A stretch of DNA of 64,000 nucleotides, taken from positions 62,001-126,000 of the forward strand of contig CAVWCQ010000009.1 in the NCBI GenBank assembly GCA_963753545.1, in the 5' to 3' direction. Under the pieces are notes generated by a model, which saw nothing but the letters and a program-made list of their open reading frames with translations, ran no database searches and was not told where the DNA came from. Source of the stretch: CAVWCQ01 sp963753545. GTDB taxonomy: Bacteria; Chloroflexota; Anaerolineae; Aggregatilineales; Aggregatilineaceae. Below are positions 35,733-45,251 of this stretch, in pieces (the stretch's first letter is position 1; every line of letters begins with the position of its first letter). The position numbers and the translations under genes were made by a program.

Positions 35733-37855
35733 AACTGTTCTTCCACACGCAGCGCGATATCAGCGGCCTGCATCTGCTGCCAGAGCGGGATCGGCCATTC
35801 GCCGCTGTGGATGGCGCGGGCAAAAGCTTCTAATTCCTCTTTGTGCCCTTTATCCGCCGTGGGTGTGCTGATCCCTTTCCCCTTGATGCCGCTCACCGCC
35901 AGCCGTTTATAATCGTCCAGTTCGATCACCCGGCCCTCGCTGAAAATTTCCATCCGCTCTTTGGGATATTCCGTTGAGCCGAGCGCGGTATAGGTCAGGG
36001 TCGCCAGGGAGCCATCGTCAAAGGTGAGCGTGACCACGAAATTATCACGGCGCGAATAATAAGCCGTTTTGGGGTCGATGCTGCGCGCCTGCACCTCTGT
36101 CACGCGGCTGTCCGTCAAGAACGTGAACAGATCGTAGATATGGCACGCTTCGCCCAGATTGCGCCCCCCGCCCTCTGCACCATGCACCCAGTGATCGAGC
36201 GGAATATAGCCCGCGTTCATCCGGTAGTTGATGATCATGGGATCGCGCCGCTCCCGAACAAGTTCCTGAATCCGCTGGGTATAAGGGGAGAAACGGCGGT
36301 TGTAACCTGTCAGCAGGATCGGGCCGGATGGGTTAGTCTCGTAGAACGTCCGAATTTCGTCCAGTTCAGCCCGGCTGAGGGCCAGCGGCTTTTCGACCAG
36401 CACATGTTTACCCGCCCGCAGCGCCGCCAATGTGAGCGAGGCGTGCAAATTGTGCCGCGTGGCGATCAGCACGGCGGACACATCAGGATCAGCCAGAACG
36501 CGCGCCGCGTCGGTGGTCGCATAGGCCGCGCCAAACAACTCCGCCGCCGCTGCCGCGTGATCCCCTTTCCGGCTCATAATGGCCTGGATCGCATACTGGC
36601 CGGGCATCCGTTTCAGATTCGGCAGATGCACTTCTCTGGCGAAGTTTCCCGCGCCGATCACACCAATTCGCACCGCGCCGGGAGCCGCAGGACGCGCCGC
36701 CGGGTTGATCGTGATACGCGGATCAGTCCCAGCCGGACGCGGATAGGAGAGCAGGATCAGCGGCGGGCGATCCGCGCCATCTGCCAGCGATTGGTAAGCA
36801 GCGGAAGCCTGATCCAGCGGGTAAACCGCGCCGATCAGCGGCTTGATATCCAGTTTGCGTTCCGCCAGCAGCCGCACATATTCCGCCATGTTGCGGTTTT
36901 CCGTCCAGCGCACGTAGCCAAGCGGGTAATCGTGCCCCTCCTCTTCATACTGCGCATCGTAGCGCCCCGGCCCATAGGAGGTCGAGACCAGGAAGTCCAG
37001 CTCTTTTTCATACAGATCGGTCCGATTCAGGTTCAGCCCCACGTCCCCGACCAGCACGACGCGCCCCTTTTTGCGGCACATCCGAAATGCCCCTGCGATC
37101 ACCTCGTCGGAGGGCGTCGCCGCCGTGACGATCACCCCGTCCGCCCCGCTGCCATCCGTCAGCCGGATCACCTGCGCCACGTCGCTGCCTTCGTCGGGAT
37201 GAATACCCACGTCCAGCCCCAGCCGCCGCGCCAGATCGATCCGCCCTTGCACCAGATCGACGCCGATCACCCGGCAGCCGTTGATGCGCAGCAGTTGTGC
37301 CGTGATCTGGCCCAGAATGCCCAGCCCGATCACCACGAAGGTTTCGCCCAGAGTCGGCGCGGCCCGGCGCACCCCTTGCAGGGCAATCGCCCCCAGCGTC
37401 ACGGTACTCGCTTCGTCCAATCCGAGTTCGGCGGGGACGGGCACGGTGAGGTTGCGGGGCACTGTGATGATCTCGGCGTGATGGGCATACGCCGCCCCGG
37501 CACATGCCACCCGATCCCCGACTTGCAGATCGGTGATCCCCTCGCCCACTTCCAGGATCACGCCCGCCGCCGAATAACCCGTTGGCGCGCCCAAACTGCC
37601 CGCCGCGAGTTTATCCTCAACGAAATGGCGGGCTGCGTTCACCCCCTGCGCGGCGACCATCCGCGCTACCTTTTTGATTTTGTCCGGGTTCGCCCGCTTC
37701 CAGATCGGCAGACCACTTTGCCGCAGGCCGCTGATCTCCGTGCCGCTGGAAATGCAGGAGTGATCGACCTGGACGAGCACCATCCCTGGCTGGACCATCG
37801 GCGCAGGAATATCAGCCAGAATCACCTGCCCCTGCTGTAGTAAGACCTGTTTCAC
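35729..37855 (-). CDS. bi-domain oxidoreductase: alcohol dehydrogenase-like plus GFO/IDH/MocA
   Basis: 708 residues from a GTG at 37855 that overlaps the wecB-like stop by 4 bases. The N-terminal half (about 1-360) is a medium-chain dehydrogenase with Rossmann motif VIGLGILGQI but without the usual structural zinc cysteines. The C-terminal half (about 380-708) is GFO/IDH/MocA, with IGVIGAGNFAREVHLPNL and VLVEKPLAL. Fusions of this kind are found in surface-polysaccharide clusters beside heparinase-like and WbuB-like genes, exactly as here, and probably oxidise or epimerise a nucleotide sugar. Intact despite its length. Coupled translation at both ends ties it to its neighbours. Confidence 0.85.
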   Translation of the reverse strand: MKQVLLQQGQVILADIPAPMVQPGMVLVQVDHSCISSGTEISGLRQSGLPIWKRANPDKIKKVARMVAAQGVNAARHFVEDKLAAGSLGAPTGYSAAGVILEVGEGITDLQVGDRVACAGAAYAHHAEIITVPRNLTVPVPAELGLDEASTVTLGAIALQGVRRAAPTLGETFVVIGLGILGQITAQLLRINGCRVIGVDLVQGRIDLARRLGLDVGIHPDEGSDVAQVIRLTDGSGADGVIVTAATPSDEVIAGAFRMCRKKGRVVLVGDVGLNLNRTDLYEKELDFLVSTSYGPGRYDAQYEEEGHDYPLGYVRWTENRNMAEYVRLLAERKLDIKPLIGAVYPLDQASAAYQSLADGADRPPLILLSYPRPAGTDPRITINPAARPAAPGAVRIGVIGAGNFAREVHLPNLKRMPGQYAIQAIMSRKGDHAAAAAELFGAAYATTDAARVLADPDVSAVLIATRHNLHASLTLAALRAGKHVLVEKPLALSRAELDEIRTFYETNPSGPILLTGYNRRFSPYTQRIQELVRERRDPMIINYRMNAGYIPLDHWVHGAEGGGRNLGEACHIYDLFTFLTDSRVTEVQARSIDPKTAYYSRRDNFVVTLTFDDGSLATLTYTALGSTEYPKERMEIFSEGRVIELDDYKRLAVSGIKGKGISTPTADKGHKEELEAFARAIHSGEWPIPLWQQMQAADIALRVEEQL

Positions 37856-38979
37856 TGCCCCACCCCCCGGTGGGCCACCTCGTGGTGGGCCGTCCTCGCC
37901 AGAATATCCAGAATCCGCTGCCCGGCCCTGCCGTCCCAATAGGGGATCGGGCGGGGCACACGCTCCCCCGTATCTTTCAATATCGCGTCCACACACTCCC
38001 GGAACAGCGCCCAGTTCCCTGCAATCACCCGGTTCGTGCCCTCCGTCACGGTGATCGGGCGCTCGGTGGTATCTCGTAGGGTCAGGCAGGGGATGCCCAG
38101 TGCCGAGCTTTCCTCCTGCAAACCGCCGCTGTCCGTGATCACCATCCGCGCACTGCTCAGCACCGACAGCGATTCCAGGTAGCCTAGCGGCTCAGCCATA
38201 TGCAAGTTCGGCGCGGCGGCGAGCTTCGTGCCCCACCCCGTCTGATTCAAGCGGAAGCGGGTACGCGGATGAACGGAAAAAATAATGGATTCCTGATCCG
38301 CCAGCCAGAGAATCTGTTCGCAGACCTGCCCCAATTGCGCTTCATCGTCCACATTGGCGGGGCGGTGCAGCGTCAGATAAGAGTAGCGGCCCGGTTCCAG
38401 CCCATACTGGCGATACACATGCAAGCCATCTGCTTTCGGTTTCATCCGCAGCAGCGTGTCGATCATGACGTGTCCAACGAGGTGGATGATCTCCTGCGGA
38501 CGACCTTCGCGGGCCAGATTCGCCACCCCCGATGGCTCCGTCACGAACAGTTGATCGCTGATGCTGTCCGTCACGATCCGGTTGATCTCCTCCGGCATCG
38601 TCCGATCAAAGGAGCGCAGTCCGGCCTCGACATGCGCCACGCGGATTCCAAGTTTGGTCGCCGCCAGCGCGCAGGCCACTGTGGAATTGACATCGCCTAC
38701 CACGACCGTCCACGCGGGAGGGTTCCTCTGCACCCAGTCTTCATAGCGCGTCATGATCTGCGCCGTCTGCGCGGCATGGCTGGCGGATCCCACGTCCAGG
38801 TGGGCGCACGGCTGAGGCAGTCCGAGTTCGTCCAGGAACACGGCAGACATATTGGCATCGTAGTGCTGCCCGGTGTGGATCAGGCGCAGCGTTAAAGTGG
38901 GGTACTGATCCGCGATGGCGAACAGCGCGGCAGCTTTCATAAAATTGGGGCGCGCCCCGGCAATCACATCAATGATCAT
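37852..38979 (-). CDS. wecB: UDP-N-acetylglucosamine 2-epimerase (non-hydrolysing type)
   Basis: 375 residues. Interconverts UDP-GlcNAc and UDP-ManNAc for surface polysaccharide. Motifs: IAGARPNFMKAAAL, HTGQHYD, VVGDVNSTVACALA, HVEAGLRSFDRTMPEEINR, SGGLQEE and GTNRVIAG. Intact and of normal length. The start at 38979 lies 12 bases after the preceding transferase gene and the end overlaps the oxidoreductase start by 4 bases, so it is in the operon. An acetamido sugar of the ManNAc family (or its oxidised form made by the next enzyme) is therefore expected in the polymer. Confidence 0.92.
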   Translation of the reverse strand: MIIDVIAGARPNFMKAAALFAIADQYPTLTLRLIHTGQHYDANMSAVFLDELGLPQPCAHLDVGSASHAAQTAQIMTRYEDWVQRNPPAWTVVVGDVNSTVACALAATKLGIRVAHVEAGLRSFDRTMPEEINRIVTDSISDQLFVTEPSGVANLAREGRPQEIIHLVGHVMIDTLLRMKPKADGLHVYRQYGLEPGRYSYLTLHRPANVDDEAQLGQVCEQILWLADQESIIFSVHPRTRFRLNQTGWGTKLAAAPNLHMAEPLGYLESLSVLSSARMVITDSGGLQEESSALGIPCLTLRDTTERPITVTEGTNRVIAGNWALFRECVDAILKDTGERVPRPIPYWDGRAGQRILDILARTAHHEVAHRGVGQ

Positions 38980-38991
38980 GGAATCATTTCT

Positions 38992-40290
38992 TTATGGGTG
39001 GCTGTTACTCATGATTTTATCATAGGCGGCGGCGATGGCCTCCACGCGGTAGCCTGACAGCCAGCCGTCCAGGGCCGCGCGATCAATCAGCGGCAGATGG
39101 GTGATGAACTGGTGCAGAGTCGCCACCTGAAGCCGCAGATCGTCCCCGTCGCGCAGATGTAGCACGGCAGGGTGCGGCTGAAAAACGCTACCGAACTGTC
39201 GTCCGCGATCTGGATTAGATTGAGGATCGGCTTGCCCAGGCTGGCAACTTCCACCACCTTACTCGGCAGTTGGTAAGCTGTCCGGTTGCCGATATTCACC
39301 AGCAGGCTCGCCCGCCGCATCGCTTCCATCACGCCCGCGTGAGGCACGACGCCGTGCAGAAAAATCTGGCGATCAATGAGCGCCGTGTAGGGTTTGAAGG
39401 CGTCGTAGACCTCCCGGATATAGCCATAAATATGCAGTTCCAGCCGATCTTGAAGCGGTGTATTGAGCAGCCCCGCGAACAATTTGAGCAAAAAGTCGGG
39501 TCGCCGGATATCAGGATAAAGCCGCCCGGCAAAAACAAGGCGAATCCGATCATCCGCAGCGGGATCAGGATCGTCAGACAGAGCCGGAACCGACAGCAGC
39601 GGCGGGATCAGGTGCAGTTTCGCGGCGCTCTCCGGGAACGCGGCGGCATACCGATCCAGCGTCGCGGGAGTCGTCACGCTGATCGCGTCCGCCTGCCGGA
39701 AGATATCCCGCTCGACCCGTCGGTTGAGCCAGCCATAGAGCCGCCTGTTATTCGGCGCGTCGATATCTTGCAGCGAAAACGGATCGCCCACGTCCACGAT
39801 CCAGCGCGCCGCCGGGTATTGATGATGCACACTCCGCCCGACCAGATGCCCGGTGAATGGGGTCGAGACGCTGATCAGCACATCAGGGGGAGGCAGTTTA
39901 AGCGCCAGCCGCCGCGCCGGACCATACCAGGGGAACGAACCATCAGGCCAGTACATCTGCTTATAAACGGCATGATAAAACCAGCGGGCCGCTCGTGTGA
40001 CCCTTCTCCGCAGGCCGATTTGTCAGGGATGGATCGGCGTGAGCAGTTTGTGTGCGAGGCGCGTTGACGTTCGCCTGTTTGAACCAGCCGTGCAGCTTTT
40101 CCAACACCATCGAATGAACGCGGTACACGCACACGCCGTTGATCACTTCTTCGCTAGGCAGCCCTGGCTCCCACGCGCTGATCACCGTCACCTGCTGCCC
40201 CTGCGCCGCCCAGTGTTCCGCCAATGCGCTCCACCGCAGCGCGCGTGGGCTGACATCCGGCGTATAAAAATAAGACAGGATGAGAATCAT
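38992..40290 (-). CDS. family 4 glycosyltransferase, WbuB-like (two frameshifts)
   Basis: About 430 residues once the frames are joined. It starts MILILSYFYTPDVSPRALRW at 40290. The GT-B N-domain ends near 39965, where the frame breaks; the main part follows (VDVGDPFSLQDI, AISVTTPATLDRY, IRLVFAGRLYPDIRRPDF, INIGNRT-like loop and LPSKVVEVASLGKPIL). A second break near 39178-39187, at a run of five A on the plus strand, leads to a normal ending through ATLHQFITHLPLIDRAALD and stop at 38992. Retaining transferase acting on a nucleotide sugar. Overlaps the heparinase-like gene by 4 bases. Confidence 0.8.
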
Positions 40291-42453
40291 CGACTCTGGC
40301 CCCCGTATTTGAGCGAGACAGCAGGCGCATCCGGCCCAGGCCAGTGCCCTGCCGGAATAGTAAGCAGTGGCCGTTCCGCCGCGTCTTCGATCACAATCCG
40401 CTCCGCCTCAACTGTCACCACGCGGTACACCGGGAATCCATAGCCATAATGCACACCAATAAATCCTTCTGGTCCAAAATACAGACACTCCGCCCGCGCC
40501 TCGTCTCCCAGCCGGAACAGGTCGATATCCAACCGCCCCGGCTCTCCCTCCGCGATCTGGGGGGCGCAATGCGCCCGCACGGATCGATACTCGTTGCGCC
40601 TCTCTGGCAGTGGGGTATATAAATAGGTGCCGGGATCGACCAGGATATCTTCGCCGTCGATGCTCAGTTCGACGGACAGTTGATCGTTGTGGGCATGCGC
40701 GCCGTTGTATCCAATCGCTCCGCACCGCACAGCCAGATAGAGATGCGACGAACGGAAAATATAGAGGCCGAAATCAGGATAGGCGTAAAGGGTACTGGGC
40801 GCAGCAAGCAGCGCCCCTACAGGAATCTTCACAACGATGACTGTAGGGCAATCCGCGTACCCGTTCCTGCTGATCCGCCCAACTGCCACCAATCCGCACC
40901 CGTTCCGCCGCCGAGAGCGCCCCATCAGTCCGGTACGACGGCATCTGCCGCCCCCCCGCCAGCCCCCGCACGATCAAGGTTTCCGGTCCAGTAGGCCAAT
41001 CGTCCCGCCCGAACAGCCCGTTCAGCGCCGCCAGCAGATGCCGATGATCGAGCACATCCTCATCCCAATAGATCGGCTCATCCGACTCGTACCCATCCAG
41101 ATTGGCATAGCGCGCACAGGCTTCCTCGGTGGTGAGCCGTTCATAAGCTGGGAACAGTTTCAAAAACCGCCCGCTGTCGTTATCCCCGATCTGCGGCACG
41201 CGGCCCGATGGTTTGGTGATATGTTGGGTGAACTCGCCCATTTTTTCGATGCGCATGCTGTGCCCCAGCGGGAACTTCCCCGGCGGCAGATTCAGCGCCA
41301 GAGCCGCCGTATACACGATCATCTCGGCTGCCAATCGGTGATAACTGGTCGATGCCTCAAAATTGCTGCCATCCGCGTGGAATTGCAGCGCCGTCTCCCG
41401 ATCCAGTTCCCGCCGCGCCAGCGCCAACCACCGCTCCGCATCATGCCTTGCTTTTGTATTTCTTGTTTTTGCGTTTCTTTTCTCTGCGCTCTCTGCGGTG
41501 AAATTGTTTTTTCTCTTTTCAGGGGACAAATACATCCCCACCACAAACAGCCCCGCCATCTCCGCCAGATAATGATTGCCCCGCCAGGCTGCATGCCAAT
41601 CCCGGTTGCTCAGAAGATGCTTTCCATGTTGAATCGCACTTCTCGTAAGCTCCCGCTCAAACGCCTCATCAAACACGGCTCCGTAGGCGCGGAACAGGTC
41701 ATAGGTAATCAGCCAATTCGTGACCCGGATCGCGGCATCCATCGCCCCAGCCCAGTTCACACCAAAGCGCGGCGGATTGGTGGCGATAAAATCCAGCACC
41801 TGGGAACGGAACTCGCGGGCGTACACTTCCGGCGCACCGAATCCCGGCTCTCCGGCAGAGGCCAGCCCATACGCCCAGGCAAGCTGCGGCAGATGCTGCA
41901 TCCGTGCCAGTTCCCAGGGCACTTTAATATCCACGCCCGGCAGATGCCCATAGGGGATATCCAAATACCAGCAGGCTTCGGACCAGCGGTAACCCGACTT
42001 AAAATCGATCTGCCAGTCTATCGGTCTATACCCCGGCCCGATCAGTTGCCAGATGCGCCGCAACTCCGCCTCGTTGGCCCGGTTGATTCGCCCATTCAGC
42101 CATTCACCGTCCTGATCCGCCACAACAGGCGACCCGCTCTCATAGCGGAATCCCTCCAGCCCCCGGCACGACATCCCGTGTTTCACCTGCACCCAGCCGG
42201 AACCGAGCAGATCGAAACGGTGATCCAGTGCGTTCTGGGCCAGCCCCGCAATCTGATCTGCATAGGGGCGCAGTTCCTCAACGGGCAGCGGTTGGATATA
42301 CCTCATTACATCCGGCTCACCGAATCGTAGGGGCAGTGGCTTGCCCTGCCCTCTGTTGTAGCGGCTTAGAGTTCCATACGTCGATCGGTGAAAATCGGCC
42401 CAGCGGCGCGGTTTGGTGGTGATCCGGCGCAGGACACGGCGAACGGAGGCCAT
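40287..42453 (-). CDS. heparinase II/III-like protein with repeat insertions (frame broken)
   Basis: About 700 residues. The N-terminal alpha-barrel half has RFGVNWAGAMDAAIRVTNW, NHYLAEMAGL and FEASTSYHRLAAEM, typical of heparinase II/III-type lyases; the C-terminal beta half has GAHAHNDQLSVELSIDGE and DPGTYLYTP. The frame changes in 40790-40900, where a palindromic repeat (40797-40860) sits in the gene. Two more repeat-like inserts lie in frame: 41446-41525 (about 25 residues rich in Lys, Asn and Arg) and 42326-42351. In polysaccharide operons such proteins may trim or modify the polymer. Whether this copy is functional is doubtful because of the insert at the frame break. Confidence 0.75.
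40797..40860. repeat. GTAGGGGC-type palindromic repeat inside the heparinase-like gene
   Basis: GGGCGCAGC..GCAGCGCCCCTACAG, then 28 bases, then CTGTAGGGC. The left arm (40797-40820) is the exact reverse complement of 22697-22720. The two CTGTAGGG ends form an inverted repeat. It coincides with the place where the gene changes frame. Confidence 0.6.
41446..41525. repeat. CGCAGAGAGCGCAGAG-type repeat inside the heparinase-like gene
   Basis: On the minus strand TTTCACCGCAGAGAGCGCAG is followed by A-rich AAAGAAACGC and AAAAACAAG units. The encoded Lys/Arg/Asn-rich stretch has no counterpart expected in the enzyme fold. It resembles a widespread intergenic repeat type; boundaries approximate. Confidence 0.5.
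42326..42351. repeat. GTAGGGGC-type repeat near the heparinase-like start
   Basis: CGTAGGGGCAGTGGC then TTGCCCTGCCC: a GGGGCAG..CTGCCC hairpin of the same family as 22697 and 61539. In frame it encodes part of RGQGKPLPLRF. Confidence 0.5.
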
Positions 42454-42456
42454 TGT

Positions 42457-43221
42457 TTATTTCACCGCCTTGACCACGATAAACCACCCCCACGCATCGG
42501 GGAAAAATTGACTGATCCGGTTCGGCCACTTAACCCGATCATACGGCGTCAGGATCAACTCGGCGCGGCAGGTGCGATAGGCGCGGAACATTGTTTTGAG
42601 TTCGTCACAGGTGTAGGCTTTTGTCCCCGTACTCTCCATATGATGCGCGATCACGTCTGCCAGACTGCGCGTGATCCGCCCCCGCAGCAGCGCGTATTTG
42701 ACCCACAGGCGCAGCGCCATCAGCGAGTGGCGGTGATAAAACATGCCTATAAACTGCCCGCCCGGTTTGAGCACGCGCCAGATTTCACCCACAATTTTTT
42801 CCGGCGATTCCGCGTGGTGAATGACCCCCCACGAGTACACCACGTCAAAAAACGCATCGTCAAAGTCCAGGTGTTCCGCGTCCATCCGCTGCAAGTGGGA
42901 ATCCAGCCCGTAGACATTGAGGTGCGCGCGCGTCGTTTCAATGGCGGCATCAGTCAGATCGATCCCGTAGCACTCCGCCCCGGCCCGCGCCCACTGTACA
43001 TGATCGGTTCCCGCCCCAACGCCTACTTCGAGCAAGCGCTGACCGTGAAAGCGCGTGAACTGCGCCGCTGCGTGGATAAATGGCTCAGTCTGGTAGCGGT
43101 AGGTTTCAATCTGGGCGAACCACTCCCGGCTGTGTGGCGGCAGCGCCCCGATCAACTCCGGGCTGGTCCCACACGGCTCCTGCTCCCAATAGGCTTTCAC
43201 CTGCTCATTCAACGAGGCCAT
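42457..43221 (-). CDS. class I SAM-dependent methyltransferase
   Basis: 254 residues from MASLNEQVKAYW at 43221. Rossmann-type fold with motif I LLEVGVGAGTDHV, acidic YGIDLT at the end of strand 2, FDVVYSWGVIHHAESP for motif II/III and VLKPGGQFIGMFYH. The start overlaps the flippase stop by 17 bases. The substrate is unknown; in a polysaccharide operon it may methylate a sugar or cap the chain. The N-terminal YWEQEPCGT pattern is common in this subfamily. Intact. Confidence 0.83.
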   Translation of the reverse strand: MASLNEQVKAYWEQEPCGTSPELIGALPPHSREWFAQIETYRYQTEPFIHAAAQFTRFHGQRLLEVGVGAGTDHVQWARAGAECYGIDLTDAAIETTRAHLNVYGLDSHLQRMDAEHLDFDDAFFDVVYSWGVIHHAESPEKIVGEIWRVLKPGGQFIGMFYHRHSLMALRLWVKYALLRGRITRSLADVIAHHMESTGTKAYTCDELKTMFRAYRTCRAELILTPYDRVKWPNRISQFFPDAWGWFIVVKAVK

Positions 43222-44421
43222 TTTCAATTGCTCCAAGATAGAAATTTTTGTGATAGCGCCGCGCCCGCAAATAGATCGACAGGTTGACCACCCCATAGGC
43301 GATCAGCGTTGCCCAGGCCGCACCCACCGATCCCGCAGCCGGGACCAGCACCAGATTGAGCGCCAGAACCAGAACCAGCCCGGCCCCGATCAGCACGAAC
43401 AGAAATTTGAAGTCTTCAAAGCGCAGCACAACATTAGAATAGGGGCTGCATATCAACGAGACCGCCGCCGATAGAGTCAGCACGCGGAAGCAGGCCACCG
43501 CCGCCGGATATTTCCCCTCGTCCACCGCCGGGATGATCCACTGGGCCAGCCACGCGCCGATCAGCAGCAGCGGCAGCAGGACGAGCAGCAGGCGATTGTA
43601 ACGGCGGTAAATATCGCTTAATTCACCCGCCGAACGCGCTCGCTGGATCGTCGGCAGCAGCACCGTATGCACCGAATTGAGGCCGAGCACGACCAGCGTA
43701 TAATAGCGAAACGCTGATCCATACGTCGCCAGTTCCCGCTCGCTGCTGATCGACTTCAGCATAAACACGTCTACCTGGGCGAAAAAAGCCAGAACGAAAA
43801 AATAGCCGAACAGGTAGCGATATTTGCCCGCGACAATCGCTCGCCCCAGCCGCGCCGCCTCGCGCAGATGCAGCAGATCGCCCAGATTGATCGAGCGGAG
43901 ATACATGACCAGGAAGGCGAAAAAAAATGTTCCTGCCTGAAGCAAAATCACCAGGGCCGCCGGGGGATGGTGGTAGCGAACACCAGCAGTGCCAGCAGAC
44001 TCCCCGTAAAGAGCAGCGCCCGCAGAGTCTCGACCAGCGAATAACGCAGGAAGCGCATTTCCTGCTGAAAAGCCGTGCGCGCATATTCCGACAGGCAGAT
44101 GCCAATGATCAGCGGCACGGCGAACCAGTACACGCCATCGATCAGCGCGGACAGCACCAGCAACCCCACCGAGATTACGCCGATGGCGGCTAACTGCAAG
44201 CCCAGAAATGAGGAGGAAATGCGCAGCCGTTCGTAACCAACGACGTAAATCCGGTTAAAGCTGGAGGTGAGGGTTCCTGTCACCACCGCTGCTACCGACA
44301 GCGTGAGAATATAACGCGCATATTCACCCTCGGTCATGTAGCAAATCAGCAAAATGCTGATGAAACTGGTCGCGCCCTTGGCGAATACATCGAAGAAAAA
44401 GACCTGGGCGATCTTTTTCAT
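43205..44421 (-). CDS. Wzx-like polysaccharide flippase (frameshifted)
   Basis: About 405 residues with some 12 hydrophobic helices, MATE/MOP superfamily, moving lipid-linked repeat units across the membrane. It starts MKKIAQVFFFDVFAKGATS at 44421. The frame breaks near 43960-43966 at a run of five G (plus strand); joined reading gives LVFATT..AALVILLQAGTFFF. The length is typical of RfbX/Wzx proteins. The start overlaps the upstream methyltransferase stop by 4 bases. No Wzy-like polymerase was recognised in the operon, so polymerisation may be encoded elsewhere. Confidence 0.8.
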
Positions 44422-45251
44422 CCGTCCGTGCCCCAGCGCTTTGCGTGCAGGGCGCGGCGGATACGCGCATCAATCCGGCGGCGGTACGGTTGGGGATGGG
44501 CCGGGCCGTCCTCCGTCAGTACGTACATCCAGTCGCTGTTCATCCATGCCGGGAGGTGATCGGCAACCCGCGCGTTCCAGCGGATCAATCGTCCTCGCCT
44601 CACCAGCGTATCCAGTCCACGCCCGCACAAAAACGTCCGGGATCGCGCCTCTACAACTCGCAGCCCCGCCCCGCTGAACAGCCGCCGCAGATCGCCCCCC
44701 GTGAAAAAGTTGACGTGCGGGCTGATCGCCAGCGTATCGTGGGCCGTTGGCGTCCCTTTTCCCCCGTTGTGAGAGAAGGGCAGCCCGCCATCGCGCGGAA
44801 GGTTTGAGGGAATGATCAGCAGAATCAGCGTCTCCAACAGGCTCGCCCACTCAAACGGCCCGTATCCGTTCGGCGTCGTGATCACAATCTTCCCCCGCTC
44901 AGCCAGATAGCTGCGTAGTTCCGCCAAAAACTGATCGGGCTGCTCGACGTGTTCCAGCACTTCCGAGGCGATCACCAGATCGAAGTACTCGTCCGCCGGG
45001 GGCGCATCGGGGAAAGACAAATTCGGCAGGCGATTCTTTCCCCTGGCAAACAGGATGCTTGCCGCATCGCTGTCGATGCCCACAAACTGCACCTCAGGAA
45101 ACCGTTCCGCCAGCGGGACCGTTAGAAATTCACCCGTCCCGCAGCCGACATCCAGCACATTGGCGGGCTTGTGCTGCTCGATCAGGCCGGAAATGAAATC
45201 GAACCGTTTGCGAAAGCCGTAGGCATTTTCCTTAAGCGATAGCGACGACAT
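44418..45251 (-). CDS. class I SAM-dependent methyltransferase
   Basis: 277 residues from MSSLSLKENAYGFRKRFDF at 45251. Motif I is VLDVGCGTGEFLTVPL, acidic FVGIDSDAAS follows, then DLVIASEVLEHVEQPDQF and GKIVITTPNGYGP. This is the UbiG/Coq3-like layout found in many glycan-cluster methyltransferases, often acting on sugars or lipids. Its start lies inside the end of asnB (20-base overlap) and its end overlaps the flippase start by 4 bases. A C-terminal basic region ends RIRRALHAKRWG. Intact. Confidence 0.85.
   Translation of the reverse strand: MSSLSLKENAYGFRKRFDFISGLIEQHKPANVLDVGCGTGEFLTVPLAERFPEVQFVGIDSDAASILFARGKNRLPNLSFPDAPPADEYFDLVIASEVLEHVEQPDQFLAELRSYLAERGKIVITTPNGYGPFEWASLLETLILLIIPSNLPRDGGLPFSHNGGKGTPTAHDTLAISPHVNFFTGGDLRRLFSGAGLRVVEARSRTFLCGRGLDTLVRRGRLIRWNARVADHLPAWMNSDWMYVLTEDGPAHPQPYRRRIDARIRRALHAKRWGTDG

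Noticed and set aside
36140..37840. 566-codon plus-strand open frame opposite the bi-domain oxidoreductase
   Set aside because: It lies wholly opposite a well-supported gene, has no recognisable domain and shows the His/Arg/Pro-rich composition of an antisense frame in GC-rich coding DNA.
40837..42330. 497-codon plus-strand open frame opposite the heparinase-like gene
   Set aside because: Same reason: antisense to a gene with clear family motifs, and no domain of its own.
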